Assembly: GCA_040757335.1 (NCBI GenBank)
Contig: JBFLXB010000002.1
Coordinates: 100,381 to 164,380, forward strand
DNA: 64,000 bases
Origin: Nitrospirota bacterium
GTDB taxonomy: Bacteria > Nitrospirota > Nitrospiria > 2-01-FULL-66-17
Reading direction: 5' to 3'
Position 1 is the stretch's first letter. Each line of letters begins with the position of its first letter. Below are positions 9,462-20,486 of this stretch, one piece after another. Made by a program: the position numbers and the translations under genes. The notes beneath the pieces are model-generated. The model made no database searches. It was given only the letters and a program-made list of their open reading frames with translations, and had not been told where the DNA came from.

Positions 9462-10198
9462 GCGTCTGGGCGATCATTCCCGCTGCGGGCCGTGGGTCCA
9501 GGCTCGGCGCGCCTGCTCCCAAACAGTTTCTGCCGCTTTCCGGCCGGCCGATCCTGGCGAGAACATTGGCGGTGTTCGACGCCGTTTCCGCGATCGATGA
9601 CGTGGTGGTCGTCGTCCCCCCGGGAGACGAAGCGCGGTGCCGCGCCACGGTGGTGGAGCCGTATGGATTCGCCAAGATCCGCGCCATCGTGCCGGGCGGG
9701 AGCGTGCGTCAAGAGTCGGTGACGCTGGGACTCGACGCGATCGCCCGCGACGCCTCGATCGTCCTGATCCACGACGCGGCCCGTCCGCTCGTGACCGGCG
9801 ATCTGGTGCAGCGGGTCATCGCGGCCGCCGCAGCGTCCGGGGCCGCGGTCGCGGCGCTGCCGGTGGTGGATACCCTGAAACGGCGGGCGCCCCGCAACGG
9901 CGCGGTGACCACGGTGGATCGCGAAGGACTGTGGACCGCGCAGACGCCGCAAGCCTTTCGCGCCGAGCTGTTTCGCGAGGCCGTGAGACGGGCGAAGGTC
10001 GACGGATTCGTGGGCACCGACGACGCCGCCTTGGTGGAGCGGCTCGGGCTCCCGGTCGCGTTGGTGGAGGGCGAGCCGTTCAACTTCAAGATCACCCGCG
10101 CCGAAGACCTCTCGCTCGCGGAAGAGCTGCTCGCGACGTTTCGAACTCCGGCCGAACGCGAGCCCCGGGTCTCTCCGATGCCGTCCCCTCTGGCATGA
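9458..10198 (+). CDS. ispD: 2-C-methyl-D-erythritol 4-phosphate cytidylyltransferase
   Basis: 246 residues from a GTG start in a GTGA overlap with the preceding stop. The CTP-binding signature [12 protein letters not shown] at about 6-17 followed by PKQFLPL, then [10 protein letters not shown] and [12 protein letters not shown], are diagnostic of IspD. The enzyme joins MEP and CTP to form CDP-methylerythritol in the cytoplasm, the third step of the non-mevalonate isoprenoid pathway. Length is slightly above the usual 225-235 because of a C-terminal tail. ispF follows with a 4-bp ATGA overlap. Confidence 0.95.
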   Translation: MSVWAIIPAAGRGSRLGAPAPKQFLPLSGRPILARTLAVFDAVSAIDDVVVVVPPGDEARCRATVVEPYGFAKIRAIVPGGSVRQESVTLGLDAIARDASIVLIHDAARPLVTGDLVQRVIAAAAASGAAVAALPVVDTLKRRAPRNGAVTTVDREGLWTAQTPQAFRAELFREAVRRAKVDGFVGTDDAALVERLGLPVALVEGEPFNFKITRAEDLSLAEELLATFRTPAEREPRVSPMPSPLA

Positions 10199-10683
10199 CG
10201 CGCGTGGGCATCGGGTACGACGTTCACCGGCTGGTGCCGGGCCGGCCGTTGGTGCTGGGCGGCGTCGTGATTCCGTATGACCGGGGTCTCGACGGGCACT
10301 CCGACGCCGACGCGCTCCTGCACGCGGTGGCCGACGCCGTGCTCGGCGCCGCGGCGTTGCCCGACCTGGGGAGCCACTTTCCGAGTTCGGATCCCACGTA
10401 CCGGAACATGGCCAGCGTGCGCCTGCTGGAGGCGGTGGTCGACCGGGTGGACGGCCTGGGTCTTGTGGTCGGGAACGTGGACGCGGTCGTGATCGCGGAG
10501 GCCCCCATGCTCGCGCCCTTTGTTCCCGCGATGCGAGCCGTGATGGCCAAGGCGCTGCGCGTCCCGGAGGCTGCGGTCAGCGTGAAAGCCACCACCCACG
10601 AGCGACTGGGGAGTCTGGGCCGCGGCGAGGGCATTGCCGCGCAGGCGGTGTGCCTGCTCCGCGCCAAGGAGCGGCCGCGATGA
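10195..10683 (+). CDS. ispF: 2-C-methyl-D-erythritol 2,4-cyclodiphosphate synthase
   Basis: 162 residues from the ATG that overlaps the ispD stop (ATGA). The sequence opens [13 protein letters not shown], with metal ligands Asp9 and His11, and continues [13 protein letters not shown] with the third ligand His43. The ending with [14 protein letters not shown] is equally typical. IspF is a homotrimeric zinc enzyme that cyclises the diphosphate intermediate of the MEP pathway and releases CMP. The product of ispD needs one further step (IspE, not in this window) before IspF acts. A longer in-frame reading upstream is only the shadow of ispD. Confidence 0.96.
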   Translation: MTRVGIGYDVHRLVPGRPLVLGGVVIPYDRGLDGHSDADALLHAVADAVLGAAALPDLGSHFPSSDPTYRNMASVRLLEAVVDRVDGLGLVVGNVDAVVIAEAPMLAPFVPAMRAVMAKALRVPEAAVSVKATTHERLGSLGRGEGIAAQAVCLLRAKERPR

Positions 10684-11306
10684 TGTGGCGGACGTTGCGG
10701 CGCGACTTTTCCGCGGTGTTCGAGCGCGACCCGGCCGCGACCGGCTCGCTCGAGGTGTTGCTGACGTACGCGGGACTCCACGCCATCGTGCTGCACCGCG
10801 TGTCCCATTGGCTCTGGCGCGCCGGAATCCCGGTGCTCCCGCGCCTGCTGTCGCAGATCGGCCGCTTTCTGACCGGGATCGAAATTCACCCCGCCGCGAC
10901 GATCGGGCCGGGCTTCTTCATCGACCACGGAACCGGGGTCGTCATCGGCGAGACGACCGAGATCGGCGAAAGCGTCATCCTCTTTCAGGGCGTGACGCTC
11001 GGCGGCACCGGAAAAGAACGCGGCAAGCGCCACCCCACGCTCGGGAACCACGTGGTGGTGGGGGCGGGGGCAAAAGTGTTGGGGCCGATCGTGATCGGCG
11101 ATCACGTGAAGATCGGCGCGAACTCGGTGGTGCTCCGATCCGTTCCACCACACTCCACCGTGGTCGGAATTCCGGGCAAGATCATCAAGGGCGACGTTGA
11201 CGCGCCGGAGAACGCCCTCAACCACAGCCAACTACCTGATCCGGTGGCTGAGCGGTTGGAGCTGCTGGAGCAAGAAATCCGGGAATTGAAAAAACGCCTT
11301 CCTTAG
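10680..11306 (+). CDS. cysE: Serine O-acetyltransferase
   Basis: 208 residues starting at the first of two adjacent ATGs, overlapping the ispF stop by 4 bp. An N-terminal helical domain (about 1-60) precedes a left-handed beta-helix of hexapeptide repeats (about 65-175) containing [18 protein letters not shown] and the loop [15 protein letters not shown]. These are hallmarks of CysE, which acetylates L-serine with acetyl-CoA for cysteine synthesis. The C-terminal segment ([15 protein letters not shown]) looks like a short coiled coil and is longer than the minimal tail. The start from an overlap fits an ispD-ispF-cysE operon. Confidence 0.94.
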   Translation: MMWRTLRRDFSAVFERDPAATGSLEVLLTYAGLHAIVLHRVSHWLWRAGIPVLPRLLSQIGRFLTGIEIHPAATIGPGFFIDHGTGVVIGETTEIGESVILFQGVTLGGTGKERGKRHPTLGNHVVVGAGAKVLGPIVIGDHVKIGANSVVLRSVPPHSTVVGIPGKIIKGDVDAPENALNHSQLPDPVAERLELLEQEIRELKKRLP

Positions 11307-11342
11307 CATCCCATTGTTTTAATTGATAAAAAATGCGTTAGC

Positions 11343-11371
11343 TTGCGCGAACGGCTTGTGCCTGCTAAAAT
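11343..11371 (+). promoter_or_regulatory. Probable extended -10 promoter of the sigma factor gene
   Basis: TTGCGC (11343-11348), 17 bp, then TGC followed by TAAAAT (11366-11371), i.e. an extended -10. It lies in the 169-bp AT-richer gap between cysE and the sigma factor gene, on the coding strand. Confidence 0.5.
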
Positions 11372-11475
11372 TGTAGCCCTCTTGACAACTGATTGAATAA
11401 ACGAAACCGGCCGCCGTCGGATCAGGAGGTTCGACCGGTTGGAGTCGGTTGGCGCAAGCCATGACGCGAGGGGGA

Positions 11476-12804
11476 ATGGAGATGCAGGTGTCGACGATCA
11501 AGGAGCAAGCGACGGAACAGGGATCTGGTTCGTCGCCCAAAGACAATTTCGAGCAAGACGGTTTGGCGGAAGACGATCTGTCGCGGGATCTTGCCCGCGT
11601 GTCGGTAGAGGTCTCTGCCCCTGAGACCCCGGAACCGGAAGAACCCGAGACCGAAGAGGTCCAGGAAGCCACCGAGGACCTGATCTGGGTGTACTTCCGC
11701 ACCATGGGGAAGAAGGAGCTCCTGACCAAGGAAGCTGAGACGAAACTGTTCCAGCGATTGGAGTGGGGGCTTCGGATGTTGGCCGACGTGATTCGGTCGG
11801 TGCGCCAAAAGGATCGCACGGCCCTGGATCGCCTCCAGCGGTTTTTTACGCCCGATGATCAGCTTCGCCTGACCGCGGTCACGGGGCGGCTGTCCGCGGC
11901 AGTGCCCGAGGAGCAGCGTCCCCTGGTCGCCCTGGTCCGAACATTGGTCGAGCTGGCGACCGGGAAGGACGTGAAAGACGGGGCCGGCCGCGAGCGATGG
12001 GAGCGGCGATTGCGGGCCGACGGCCTTGATCTCAAGACCGTGATCCGCTGGAACGGCCAGCTCTCCGAAGCCGAGCGCATCATCACCGAAGCGACCAGGG
12101 AGTTGGTCGAAGCCAACCTGAAATTGGTCATCAGCATTGCCAAGCGTTACATGGGCCGCGGTCTGGCGCTGCTGGATTTGATTCAGGAAGGCAACATGGG
12201 GTTGATGCGGGCGATCACCCGCTTCGAGTACACCAAAGGGTTCAAGTTCAGCACCTACGCCACGTGGTGGATTCGCCAGGGGATCACGCGCGCGCTGGCC
12301 GACCAGTCACGAACGATTCGGATTCCGGTCCACCTGACCGAGGCGTTCCACAAGATTCTGACGGCACATCAGGCGTTGAAGCAGGAGTTGTCTCGGACGC
12401 CGACGTCGAAAGAGATCGCGCGGCGAACCGGAATTCCGGCCAAGAAGGTCGACGAGATCCTGCGCGTCGTGCAGGAACCGCTCGGCTTGCAGGATCCGGT
12501 CGGGGGCGAGGAACTTCAGCTGCAGGATTTGATCCGCGACGAGGTCTCGCCGTCGCCGTACGATCGCCTGCTGACCACCGAGGTCTCGCAGCGGGTGGCG
12601 GATATCCTCGACACGTTGACGCCGAAAGAATCCCTGGTGATCAAAATGCGGTTCGGCATCGGGGGCGCGAAGGAGTCGACGCTCGAGGAGATCGGCTCGA
12701 TCATGGGAATCACGCGGGAGCGGGTGCGCCAGATCGAAAGCCAGGCCCTCAGGAAGTTGCGGTACCCCGATCGTCTGAAAAAGCTCCAGACTCTCAGGGG
12801 ATAA
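11476..12804 (+). CDS. rpoD: RNA polymerase sigma-70 family factor (RpoD-like)
   Basis: About 442 residues. An acidic N-terminal leader is rich in PEEPETEE and is followed by region 1.2 ([17 protein letters not shown]). Region 2 carries the canonical [31 protein letters not shown] and [15 protein letters not shown]. Region 3 is present, and region 4 ends with [19 protein letters not shown]. There is no large non-conserved insert, so it is smaller than E. coli RpoD and could be the primary or an alternative group-2 factor. The ATGs at 11461, 11476 and 11482 are all possible starts; GAGGGGG at 11468-11474 best fits 11476 or 11482. A strong terminator follows. Group 1 versus group 2 status is not settled by sequence alone. 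Confidence 0.88.
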   Translation: MEMQVSTIKEQATEQGSGSSPKDNFEQDGLAEDDLSRDLARVSVEVSAPETPEPEEPETEEVQEATEDLIWVYFRTMGKKELLTKEAETKLFQRLEWGLRMLADVIRSVRQKDRTALDRLQRFFTPDDQLRLTAVTGRLSAAVPEEQRPLVALVRTLVELATGKDVKDGAGRERWERRLRADGLDLKTVIRWNGQLSEAERIITEATRELVEANLKLVISIAKRYMGRGLALLDLIQEGNMGLMRAITRFEYTKGFKFSTYATWWIRQGITRALADQSRTIRIPVHLTEAFHKILTAHQALKQELSRTPTSKEIARRTGIPAKKVDEILRVVQEPLGLQDPVGGEELQLQDLIRDEVSPSPYDRLLTTEVSQRVADILDTLTPKESLVIKMRFGIGGAKESTLEEIGSIMGITRERVRQIESQALRKLRYPDRLKKLQTLRG

Positions 12805-12819
12805 CGTCGTTCGGATCCC

Positions 12820-12855
12820 AAAGGGGGGCGCACATCGTGCGCCCCCCTTTTTTAT
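12820..12855. terminator. Bidirectional rho-independent terminator
   Basis: A stem of GGGGGGCGCAC pairing with GTGCGCCCCCC around a short loop, flanked by AA on the left and a T6 tract on the right. It sits between the converging sigma factor gene and hydroxyacid dehydrogenase gene and can serve both. Confidence 0.9.
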
Positions 12856-13811
12856 TCGTCGACCGCGTTGGGCGGACGGCGACCCTCCAACACCGCGAGA
12901 AGATTCTCGACCACCATCGACCCCATTCGCTCGCGCGTTTCCGTGGTCGCGGACCCCAGATGCGGGAGCAAGAGCACGCGCTCGCTCGACAGGAGGCGCG
13001 GGTGGACCTGCGGCTCCCGCTCATAGACGTCCAACGCGGCGCCCGCGATCCGGCCGGCTTCCAGGGCGTCGGCGAGCGCGACCTCATCGATCACTGATCC
13101 GCGGGACGTGTTCACCACGTACGCGGTCGGTTTCATCATCGCCAACTGGTCCGGCCCGAGCAGGTGGCGGGTCTGATCCGTGAGGGGCACGTGAAGGGAG
13201 ACGACGTCGGCGGTGGCCAGCAGGTCGGGCAACGAGGCGGCTCGCCAGTCCGGATCCACGTCGGGCATGGGGCGGCGCGCGGTGAACACGACGCGCATCC
13301 CAAACCCGTTGGCGCGCGACGCCACCGCTCGTCCGATGCGGCCCATGCCCACGACGCCCAGCATGGCTCCGCGAAGGTCCATGCCCAATAACTGCGTCGG
13401 CGCCCACCCGGTCCATCGGCCCGCGCGCACCAGGCGTTCGCCTTCACCCACGCGCCGGGTAATCCCCAGGATCAGGGCCCACGTCAGATCCGCGGTGGCG
13501 TCGGTCAGGACGCCCGGCGTGTTGGTCACGACGATGCCGCGAGCCCGCGCGGCCGCCAAGTCGATGTTGTTGTACCCGGCCGCGTAGTTGGCGACGACCC
13601 GCAACGTCGGCGCCGCGTCCAGCACCTCGGCGTCGATCCGGTCGGTCAACATGGCCACGAGACCGTGGTGCCCCGCGATCATGCGGCGCAACTCCTCCCG
13701 GGTCAACTCGCGGTCATGGGGATTGCAGGTCAAAGCCGTGCGGGACGAGAGCAACGCCATCGCGCGCGGCGGGAGTCGCCGAGTCAGCAGGACCGGGGGC
13801 GGCTCCGACAA
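12852..13811 (-). CDS. D-isomer-specific 2-hydroxyacid dehydrogenase (glyoxylate/hydroxypyruvate reductase type)
   Basis: 319 residues if translation begins at the TTG at 13811 (LSEPPPVLLTRRLPP), giving a normal family length. The first ATG (MALL) would lose the first beta strand. The N-terminal half has VVANYAAGYNNID. The NAD(P)-binding motif is GVVGMGRIGRAV. The catalytic Arg lies in NTSRGSVIDE, the Glu in YEREPQVHP and the His in LLPHLGSAT, the standard triad. The enzyme reduces glyoxylate, hydroxypyruvate or a related 2-oxoacid. The start lies 9 bp after the CcsA-like gene's stop, so the two are probably cotranscribed. The reading frame continues open upstream, but that extension is antisense shadow of the neighbour. 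Confidence 0.88.
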   Translation of the reverse strand: MSEPPPVLLTRRLPPRAMALLSSRTALTCNPHDRELTREELRRMIAGHHGLVAMLTDRIDAEVLDAAPTLRVVANYAAGYNNIDLAAARARGIVVTNTPGVLTDATADLTWALILGITRRVGEGERLVRAGRWTGWAPTQLLGMDLRGAMLGVVGMGRIGRAVASRANGFGMRVVFTARRPMPDVDPDWRAASLPDLLATADVVSLHVPLTDQTRHLLGPDQLAMMKPTAYVVNTSRGSVIDEVALADALEAGRIAGAALDVYEREPQVHPRLLSSERVLLLPHLGSATTETRERMGSMVVENLLAVLEGRRPPNAVDE

Positions 13812-13819
13812 CTCCGTGG

Positions 13820-14650
13820 TCAGATGGTCTGGCCTTGACCCGCGAGCCAGGACGCGACCTTGAGGCCCAGGTAGGCGAGCAGGTAAGCGACGAACCCGGC
13901 GATCGCGAAAAACGCGGCGCGACGTCCGTGCCAACCCCACGCGCGATGGCCGTACAGTAGCACGGCATAAATCGTCCAGGCGGCCAGCGACCAGAGCTCT
14001 TTCGAGCTCCACGCCCAAAACACGCCGTGCGCGATGCGCGAATAGATGGCGCCGCTCAGCATGCCGAGGGTCAGCAGCGGGAATCCCAACAGGATGGTGC
14101 GGTAGAGCATGGTATCGAGTTCGCCCACCGCGCCCAGCCGGAAGAACAAGGTGGTGAATCGCTTCTCCTTGAGATGTTTCTCCTGGATCAGGTACATCAC
14201 GCCCAAGGTCGCGGCCAACGCGAATGCGGCGTGGCCGAGAAACACCAGGATGATGTGCAGATTCAGCCAGATGTTCCACTGCTCGCGGACCACCTCGCGG
14301 CTTCCGGGGTGAAAAATGGACGCGGCCGCGGCCGAGAAGAAGATGACCGGCACCACGAAGGCGCCGAGGCTGCTCACGCCGTAGCCCCACTCCATCAGAA
14401 TAAACAGCAGCGCCAGCGCCCAGGCGAGCAGGGCGAAGCTTTCGCGCAAACCGATCGGCGGCATCCCGTCTTGGCGAAACCAGTCCAGCAGGAAGATCAG
14501 GCTGTTGAACGAAAACGCGACAATGGTCAGCGGCCTCGCCCACCGAATGGCGCGACCGTGGTGGTTGAGATCAAAAAGGTAGAGAAACGCGCTGGCAAAA
14601 TACAGAGCGAGAGTGCTGGCGTGAAAGGCGGCGGTTGCGGCAACCGGCAT
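13820..14650 (-). CDS. CcsA/CcmC/HemX-family cytochrome c assembly membrane protein
   Basis: 276 residues with about eight hydrophobic segments. The conserved WAWSSKELWSLAAWTIYA block near 220 resembles the tryptophan-rich heme-handling WWD-type region of cytochrome c assembly proteins (family consensus WGWDPKETW). Histidines in LHIILVFLGH and YGHRAWGWHG are candidate heme ligands. Family members carry or present heme at the inner membrane; a HemX-like role is an alternative since the protein is short. Neighbours (hydroxyacid dehydrogenase, divergent metK) give no direct clue, and no ResB/Ccs1 partner is encoded in the window. Confidence 0.82.
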   Translation of the reverse strand: MPVAATAAFHASTLALYFASAFLYLFDLNHHGRAIRWARPLTIVAFSFNSLIFLLDWFRQDGMPPIGLRESFALLAWALALLFILMEWGYGVSSLGAFVVPVIFFSAAAASIFHPGSREVVREQWNIWLNLHIILVFLGHAAFALAATLGVMYLIQEKHLKEKRFTTLFFRLGAVGELDTMLYRTILLGFPLLTLGMLSGAIYSRIAHGVFWAWSSKELWSLAAWTIYAVLLYGHRAWGWHGRRAAFFAIAGFVAYLLAYLGLKVASWLAGQGQTI

Positions 14651-14712
14651 CAGTCGGATGATGCCAGAAGCTCAAAAAGATTGTCAAACAAACCACATCG
14701 GACACTTTTTTG

Positions 14713-14742
14713 TTGCGGAACGTGGAGGATTTTGCATATGAT
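14713..14742 (+). promoter_or_regulatory. Possible metK promoter
   Basis: TTGCGG (14713-14718), 18 bp, TATGAT (14737-14742), 75 bp upstream of the metK ATG. The leader contains a small hairpin (CCTCG/CGAGG, around 14788-14801) just before the Shine-Dalgarno sequence GGGAGGAG. I found no match to a known SAM or SAH riboswitch. Confidence 0.4.
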
Positions 14743-14817
14743 TGGGCAATTTGCCGGACGGGCACCACGTGAGAAATTTCTAAGATCCCTCGCAAGCGAG
14801 GAAGGGAGGAGTGGGGT

Positions 14818-17272
<2,455 letters not shown>

Positions 17273-17311
17273 GCGCCCGTACACGTCAGATGAAAACGGA
17301 TGTGTTCTCCA

Positions 17312-17342
17312 AGGGGCGACGTGAGGGTCGCCCCGTTTTTTG
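17312..17342 (+). terminator. Rho-independent terminator after ahcY
   Basis: GGGGCGAC pairs with GTCGCCCC around a 5-base loop, then G and a T6 run. It lies 40 bp after the ahcY stop. Confidence 0.9.
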
Positions 17343-17411
17343 TGTCGTGAGCGCGATGCGGTCGAGCCGTCATCCGGAGGGTCCCATAACCGGGATAGGA
17401 GGTGATTCCTC

Positions 17412-17714
17412 GTGCCCGTGACGTTCCATCTCGCGAAGGCTCTGCACCGGTTCACGGAGGGGCAGAGCCGCGTGACCATTGATGCCTCCCCGAAGACGGT
17501 AGCCGACGCATTGTCGCTGCTGTGGACACACTACCCGGGCATGCGGGATCACGTGTTGACCAAGGCCGGCGAGGTGCTGCCGGACGTCAATATTCTCGTT
17601 TGGAATGAGAGTATCCGTTTCCGCGGCGGCATGACTACGCCGTTGCCTGAAGAGAGCGACGTGTTCATTGTCTCGCCCCAGGCCTCGGAAGCGGCTCGAC
17701 CACGCAGCGTCTAA
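17412..17714 (+). CDS. MoaD/ThiS-like ubiquitin-fold protein lacking the terminal diglycine
   Basis: 100 residues from a GTG placed 8 bases after the near-perfect Shine-Dalgarno AGGAGGTGAT. The pattern (VTFHLAKALHRFT, then VADALSLLWTHYPGMRDHVL, then VNILVWNESIRF and ESDVFIVSP) matches the beta-grasp fold of MoaD/ThiS sulfur carriers. Such carriers normally end in Gly-Gly, which is adenylated and thiocarboxylated. Here the chain continues past IVSP into QASEAARPRSV with no GG. It may be a non-carrier regulator, be processed, or have lost function. No ThiF/MoeB or MoaE partner is adjacent. Confidence 0.7.
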   Translation: MPVTFHLAKALHRFTEGQSRVTIDASPKTVADALSLLWTHYPGMRDHVLTKAGEVLPDVNILVWNESIRFRGGMTTPLPEESDVFIVSPQASEAARPRSV

Positions 17715-17932
17715 GGGCGATCGCTTCGCAGGGTATGATGGGTGCGGATTCGCCCGGCATCCTCCGCAAGGGCGGTCCTTTCTTGCTGGCATGTGATACC
17801 GATTCTGGACTTGGCCACCCCCCAGTCTTTGTGCTTTATGCTTGACCTCGCACTCGCGAACCACGCTAAGTTCTAGCTGAGTCTTGACAAGGCGCCTATG
17901 TGAGTCCGCATAGCCGTCTTGTTTGAATTGAT

Positions 17933-20353
17933 ATGGGGCGCGCATCGACTGGTCTTGCCAAGTTCACCCCTCCGGACGCCACCGGCCTTGTGGCGCGTCC
18001 GCGTCTCTTTCGCTTGGTGGATCGCGCCTCCCGGCGCGCTGCCGTGTGGGTGACGGGACCACCCGGGTCGGGTAAGACCAGCTTGGTCGCAAGCTACCTG
18101 CGTAGCCGACGGGTGCCGGCGATTTGGTACCGGATGGATGAGGGCGACTCGGATCCATCGTCGTTTGGTCGCGCCTTGGCCCTGGCTGCGCGTCGGCTCC
18201 ATCCCGGTCCCTGGACCCCGCTTCCGCCCCCGAGCCCCGCCTCGCGCGCGCGCGTGGGCGCCTCGCCACGCGGTTTCTTTCGCGAGCTGTATGCCCGCCT
18301 CAGACGACCCGCAGTGTTGGTCCTGGACGACTACCAGGCCGCGGGGGAGGGGGCCGACCTGAATCGGGTTATCTTAGCGGGGCTGTCGGAAATTCCGAAC
18401 AGGCTGACTGTGATCGTGATCAGCCGCCACGCTCCGCTGCCGATCTTCGCGCGATTACTGGCGTCGCGGCAGCTCGCCATCCTGGAGTGGGACGACCTAC
18501 GGCTGTCGCGGGCGGAGGCCACCGCGATCGCGCGCGCACACGGTGGATCGCGGCTCCCGCGGGCGGCCCTGTCGCAGCTGGTGGCGCGAGCGTCTGGCTG
18601 GGCGGCAGGCGTAACTCTCCTGCGCGACGATTGGTTGACCGCGGCCGCGGCAAACCCCTCCCCACAGGCCGATCCACGGGCCGTGCGCGACTATTTCGAC
18701 GCCGAGGTGTTTGCCCACATCGAGCAGCGCGCCCGGACGCTGCTGCTTACGACCGCGTACCTTGAGACCGTGACGCCTGAGGCGGCCGTGCGCCTCTCCG
18801 GAATGCGCGATGCAGGGGCGATCCTATCGGAGCTGGCCCAGCGCCGCCTGTTCGTCGAGGAACACACGGGCGCGCCCAATGCTGCATACCGGTATCACCC
18901 CATGTTTCGTGACCTCCTCATCGACCGCGCCGAGCAGGCGCTCCGCCCGCCGGCCTTACGCCGCGTTCAGCGAGCCGCGGCGCAGGAGCTACTCGCGGCA
19001 GGGGCGGTGGCTGACGCCGCGGCTCTGTTTGGGCAAACCGGGGATGCGCCCTCCCTCGCCGAGCTGATCCGCCAACAGGCTGGGCACCTGGTGCGTGAGG
19101 GGCACGAGCAGACCGTCCGCGCGTGGCTGTCGCGCCTGCCTCCGCGCCTTCTGCGTACAGACCCCTGGCTCGGGTACTGGTCAGGCGTGTGCCGTCTCTC
19201 AGTGGACCCCACCGACAGTCTGGCCCACTTTGAGCGAGCGGCCGAGGGCTTTGCGGCGGGAGGGGATCGGGACGGCCAGTGGGCCAGCGCGATCGGCGCA
19301 TTGCGCGCGATCCTGATCGAGTCGCACGCATTTCGCCGTATGGACCCCTGGATCAAGGTGGTGGATCGTCTGTCTCAAGAACTCGACGCCGTCCCTCCCA
19401 CCCAGTTCGCGGACCAGGCCATTCCTGCGATCCTCTTTGCCCTGACGCTCCGCCGGCCGGATCATCCCGACATCGAACAATGGGTCGCGCGCGCACACGG
19501 GGTGCTTGACGAGTCCACGCACCCCACGGCGCGGCTGGAGAGCGGCTACGCGCTCGTGACGTGGTACAACTGGCGGGGCGAGCCGGCGCAGGCCCGCACC
19601 GTGGTCGGTTCCCTGCGATGGCGATTCAGCGTGGTGAGGAACGGATCGCCGATGCATTTTCAGAAAAAATCGCCGCACAAGCCGCTCAGGATGCTCAAGG
19701 CGATCATCGCCCTCGGTGGGCGTCACATCGCGGAGGACCAGATCACCGACGCACTCTGGCCCGAGGCTGACGGCGATCGCGCGCACAAGGCTTTTTCCGT
19801 GACCCTAACCCGACTGCGCCGCCTCTTGGGCATTGACCACGCCATGGTCGTCTCCCACGGGCGCGTGAGCCTTGATCCCGCGCGCTGCTGGGTGGACACC
19901 TGGGCGTTTGAGCGGCTCGTCTCAGGCGCGGGCCAACCAGCCAAGACCGACTCGGCCGGACGCGGCAAAGACGCCTCCGACGCCGGGCGTGTCGCGCGGC
20001 TGGAGCGAGCGGCCACGCTGTATCAGGGACCGTTCCTTCCCGATGAGGGTGATGGACCCTGGCTCACCGCCACGCGAGCGCGGGAGAAGGCCGGGTATCT
20101 GCGCTGCCTTCGCGCCTTGGGGCAGCACTGGATCGAACGAGGCGAGTGGGCAACGGCTGCCGGGTGGTACGAGAAGGGGTTGGAGGCGGACGAGCTCGCC
20201 GAGGAATGGTATCAGCACCTGGTCGCCTGCTACGTTCACCTGGGCCGCCACGCCGAGGCCCGCTCGGTCTACCAGCGCTGCGAGCGGCTCCTGGCCGCCC
20301 ACCTCGGCATCCAACCCTCTGAAACGACCAAGGCCCTCATCCCCAAGGGCTAG
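17933..20353 (+). CDS. STAND-ATPase/SARP transcriptional regulator (short form)
   Basis: 806 residues. The N-terminal MalT-like NTPase has Walker A GPPGSGKTS at 42-50 and Walker B VLVLDDYQ near 130. Helical repeats follow. From about 563 comes an OmpR/SARP-type winged helix (KPLRMLKAIIALGG, ALWPEADGDRAH) and a bacterial transcriptional activation (BTAD) domain to the end. Such proteins sense a ligand through the repeat region, oligomerise with ATP and activate nearby genes. Compared with the two homologues at 54.5-60.5 kb, the winged helix starts about 260 residues earlier, so most of the TPR sensor is missing. A TTGACA at 17884 is a weak promoter candidate. A ZU5-type lipoprotein gene follows and may be its target. 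Confidence 0.82.
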   Translation: MGRASTGLAKFTPPDATGLVARPRLFRLVDRASRRAAVWVTGPPGSGKTSLVASYLRSRRVPAIWYRMDEGDSDPSSFGRALALAARRLHPGPWTPLPPPSPASRARVGASPRGFFRELYARLRRPAVLVLDDYQAAGEGADLNRVILAGLSEIPNRLTVIVISRHAPLPIFARLLASRQLAILEWDDLRLSRAEATAIARAHGGSRLPRAALSQLVARASGWAAGVTLLRDDWLTAAAANPSPQADPRAVRDYFDAEVFAHIEQRARTLLLTTAYLETVTPEAAVRLSGMRDAGAILSELAQRRLFVEEHTGAPNAAYRYHPMFRDLLIDRAEQALRPPALRRVQRAAAQELLAAGAVADAAALFGQTGDAPSLAELIRQQAGHLVREGHEQTVRAWLSRLPPRLLRTDPWLGYWSGVCRLSVDPTDSLAHFERAAEGFAAGGDRDGQWASAIGALRAILIESHAFRRMDPWIKVVDRLSQELDAVPPTQFADQAIPAILFALTLRRPDHPDIEQWVARAHGVLDESTHPTARLESGYALVTWYNWRGEPAQARTVVGSLRWRFSVVRNGSPMHFQKKSPHKPLRMLKAIIALGGRHIAEDQITDALWPEADGDRAHKAFSVTLTRLRRLLGIDHAMVVSHGRVSLDPARCWVDTWAFERLVSGAGQPAKTDSAGRGKDASDAGRVARLERAATLYQGPFLPDEGDGPWLTATRAREKAGYLRCLRALGQHWIERGEWATAAGWYEKGLEADELAEEWYQHLVACYVHLGRHAEARSVYQRCERLLAAHLGIQPSETTKALIPKG

Positions 20354-20486
20354 GCTGGTCCATACTGCGCCTGGATCCAGCGTGGGCCAATCTGTAGTCG
20401 ATCTGTGGCGGAGGCTGTGAGAAAATCTTGCACATAGGCTGGATGGACTGTTGGTATTCGCTCACGGCAAGTCTAAGGGGTCGGTC

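Noticed and set aside
13812-14543. Long N-terminal extension of the hydroxyacid dehydrogenase
   Set aside because: It lies wholly within the CcsA-like gene in another frame; family length supports the TTG at 13811.
14651-14817. A SAM or SAH riboswitch upstream of metK
   Set aside because: The 5' leader is short and has only one small hairpin; no conserved aptamer core was found.
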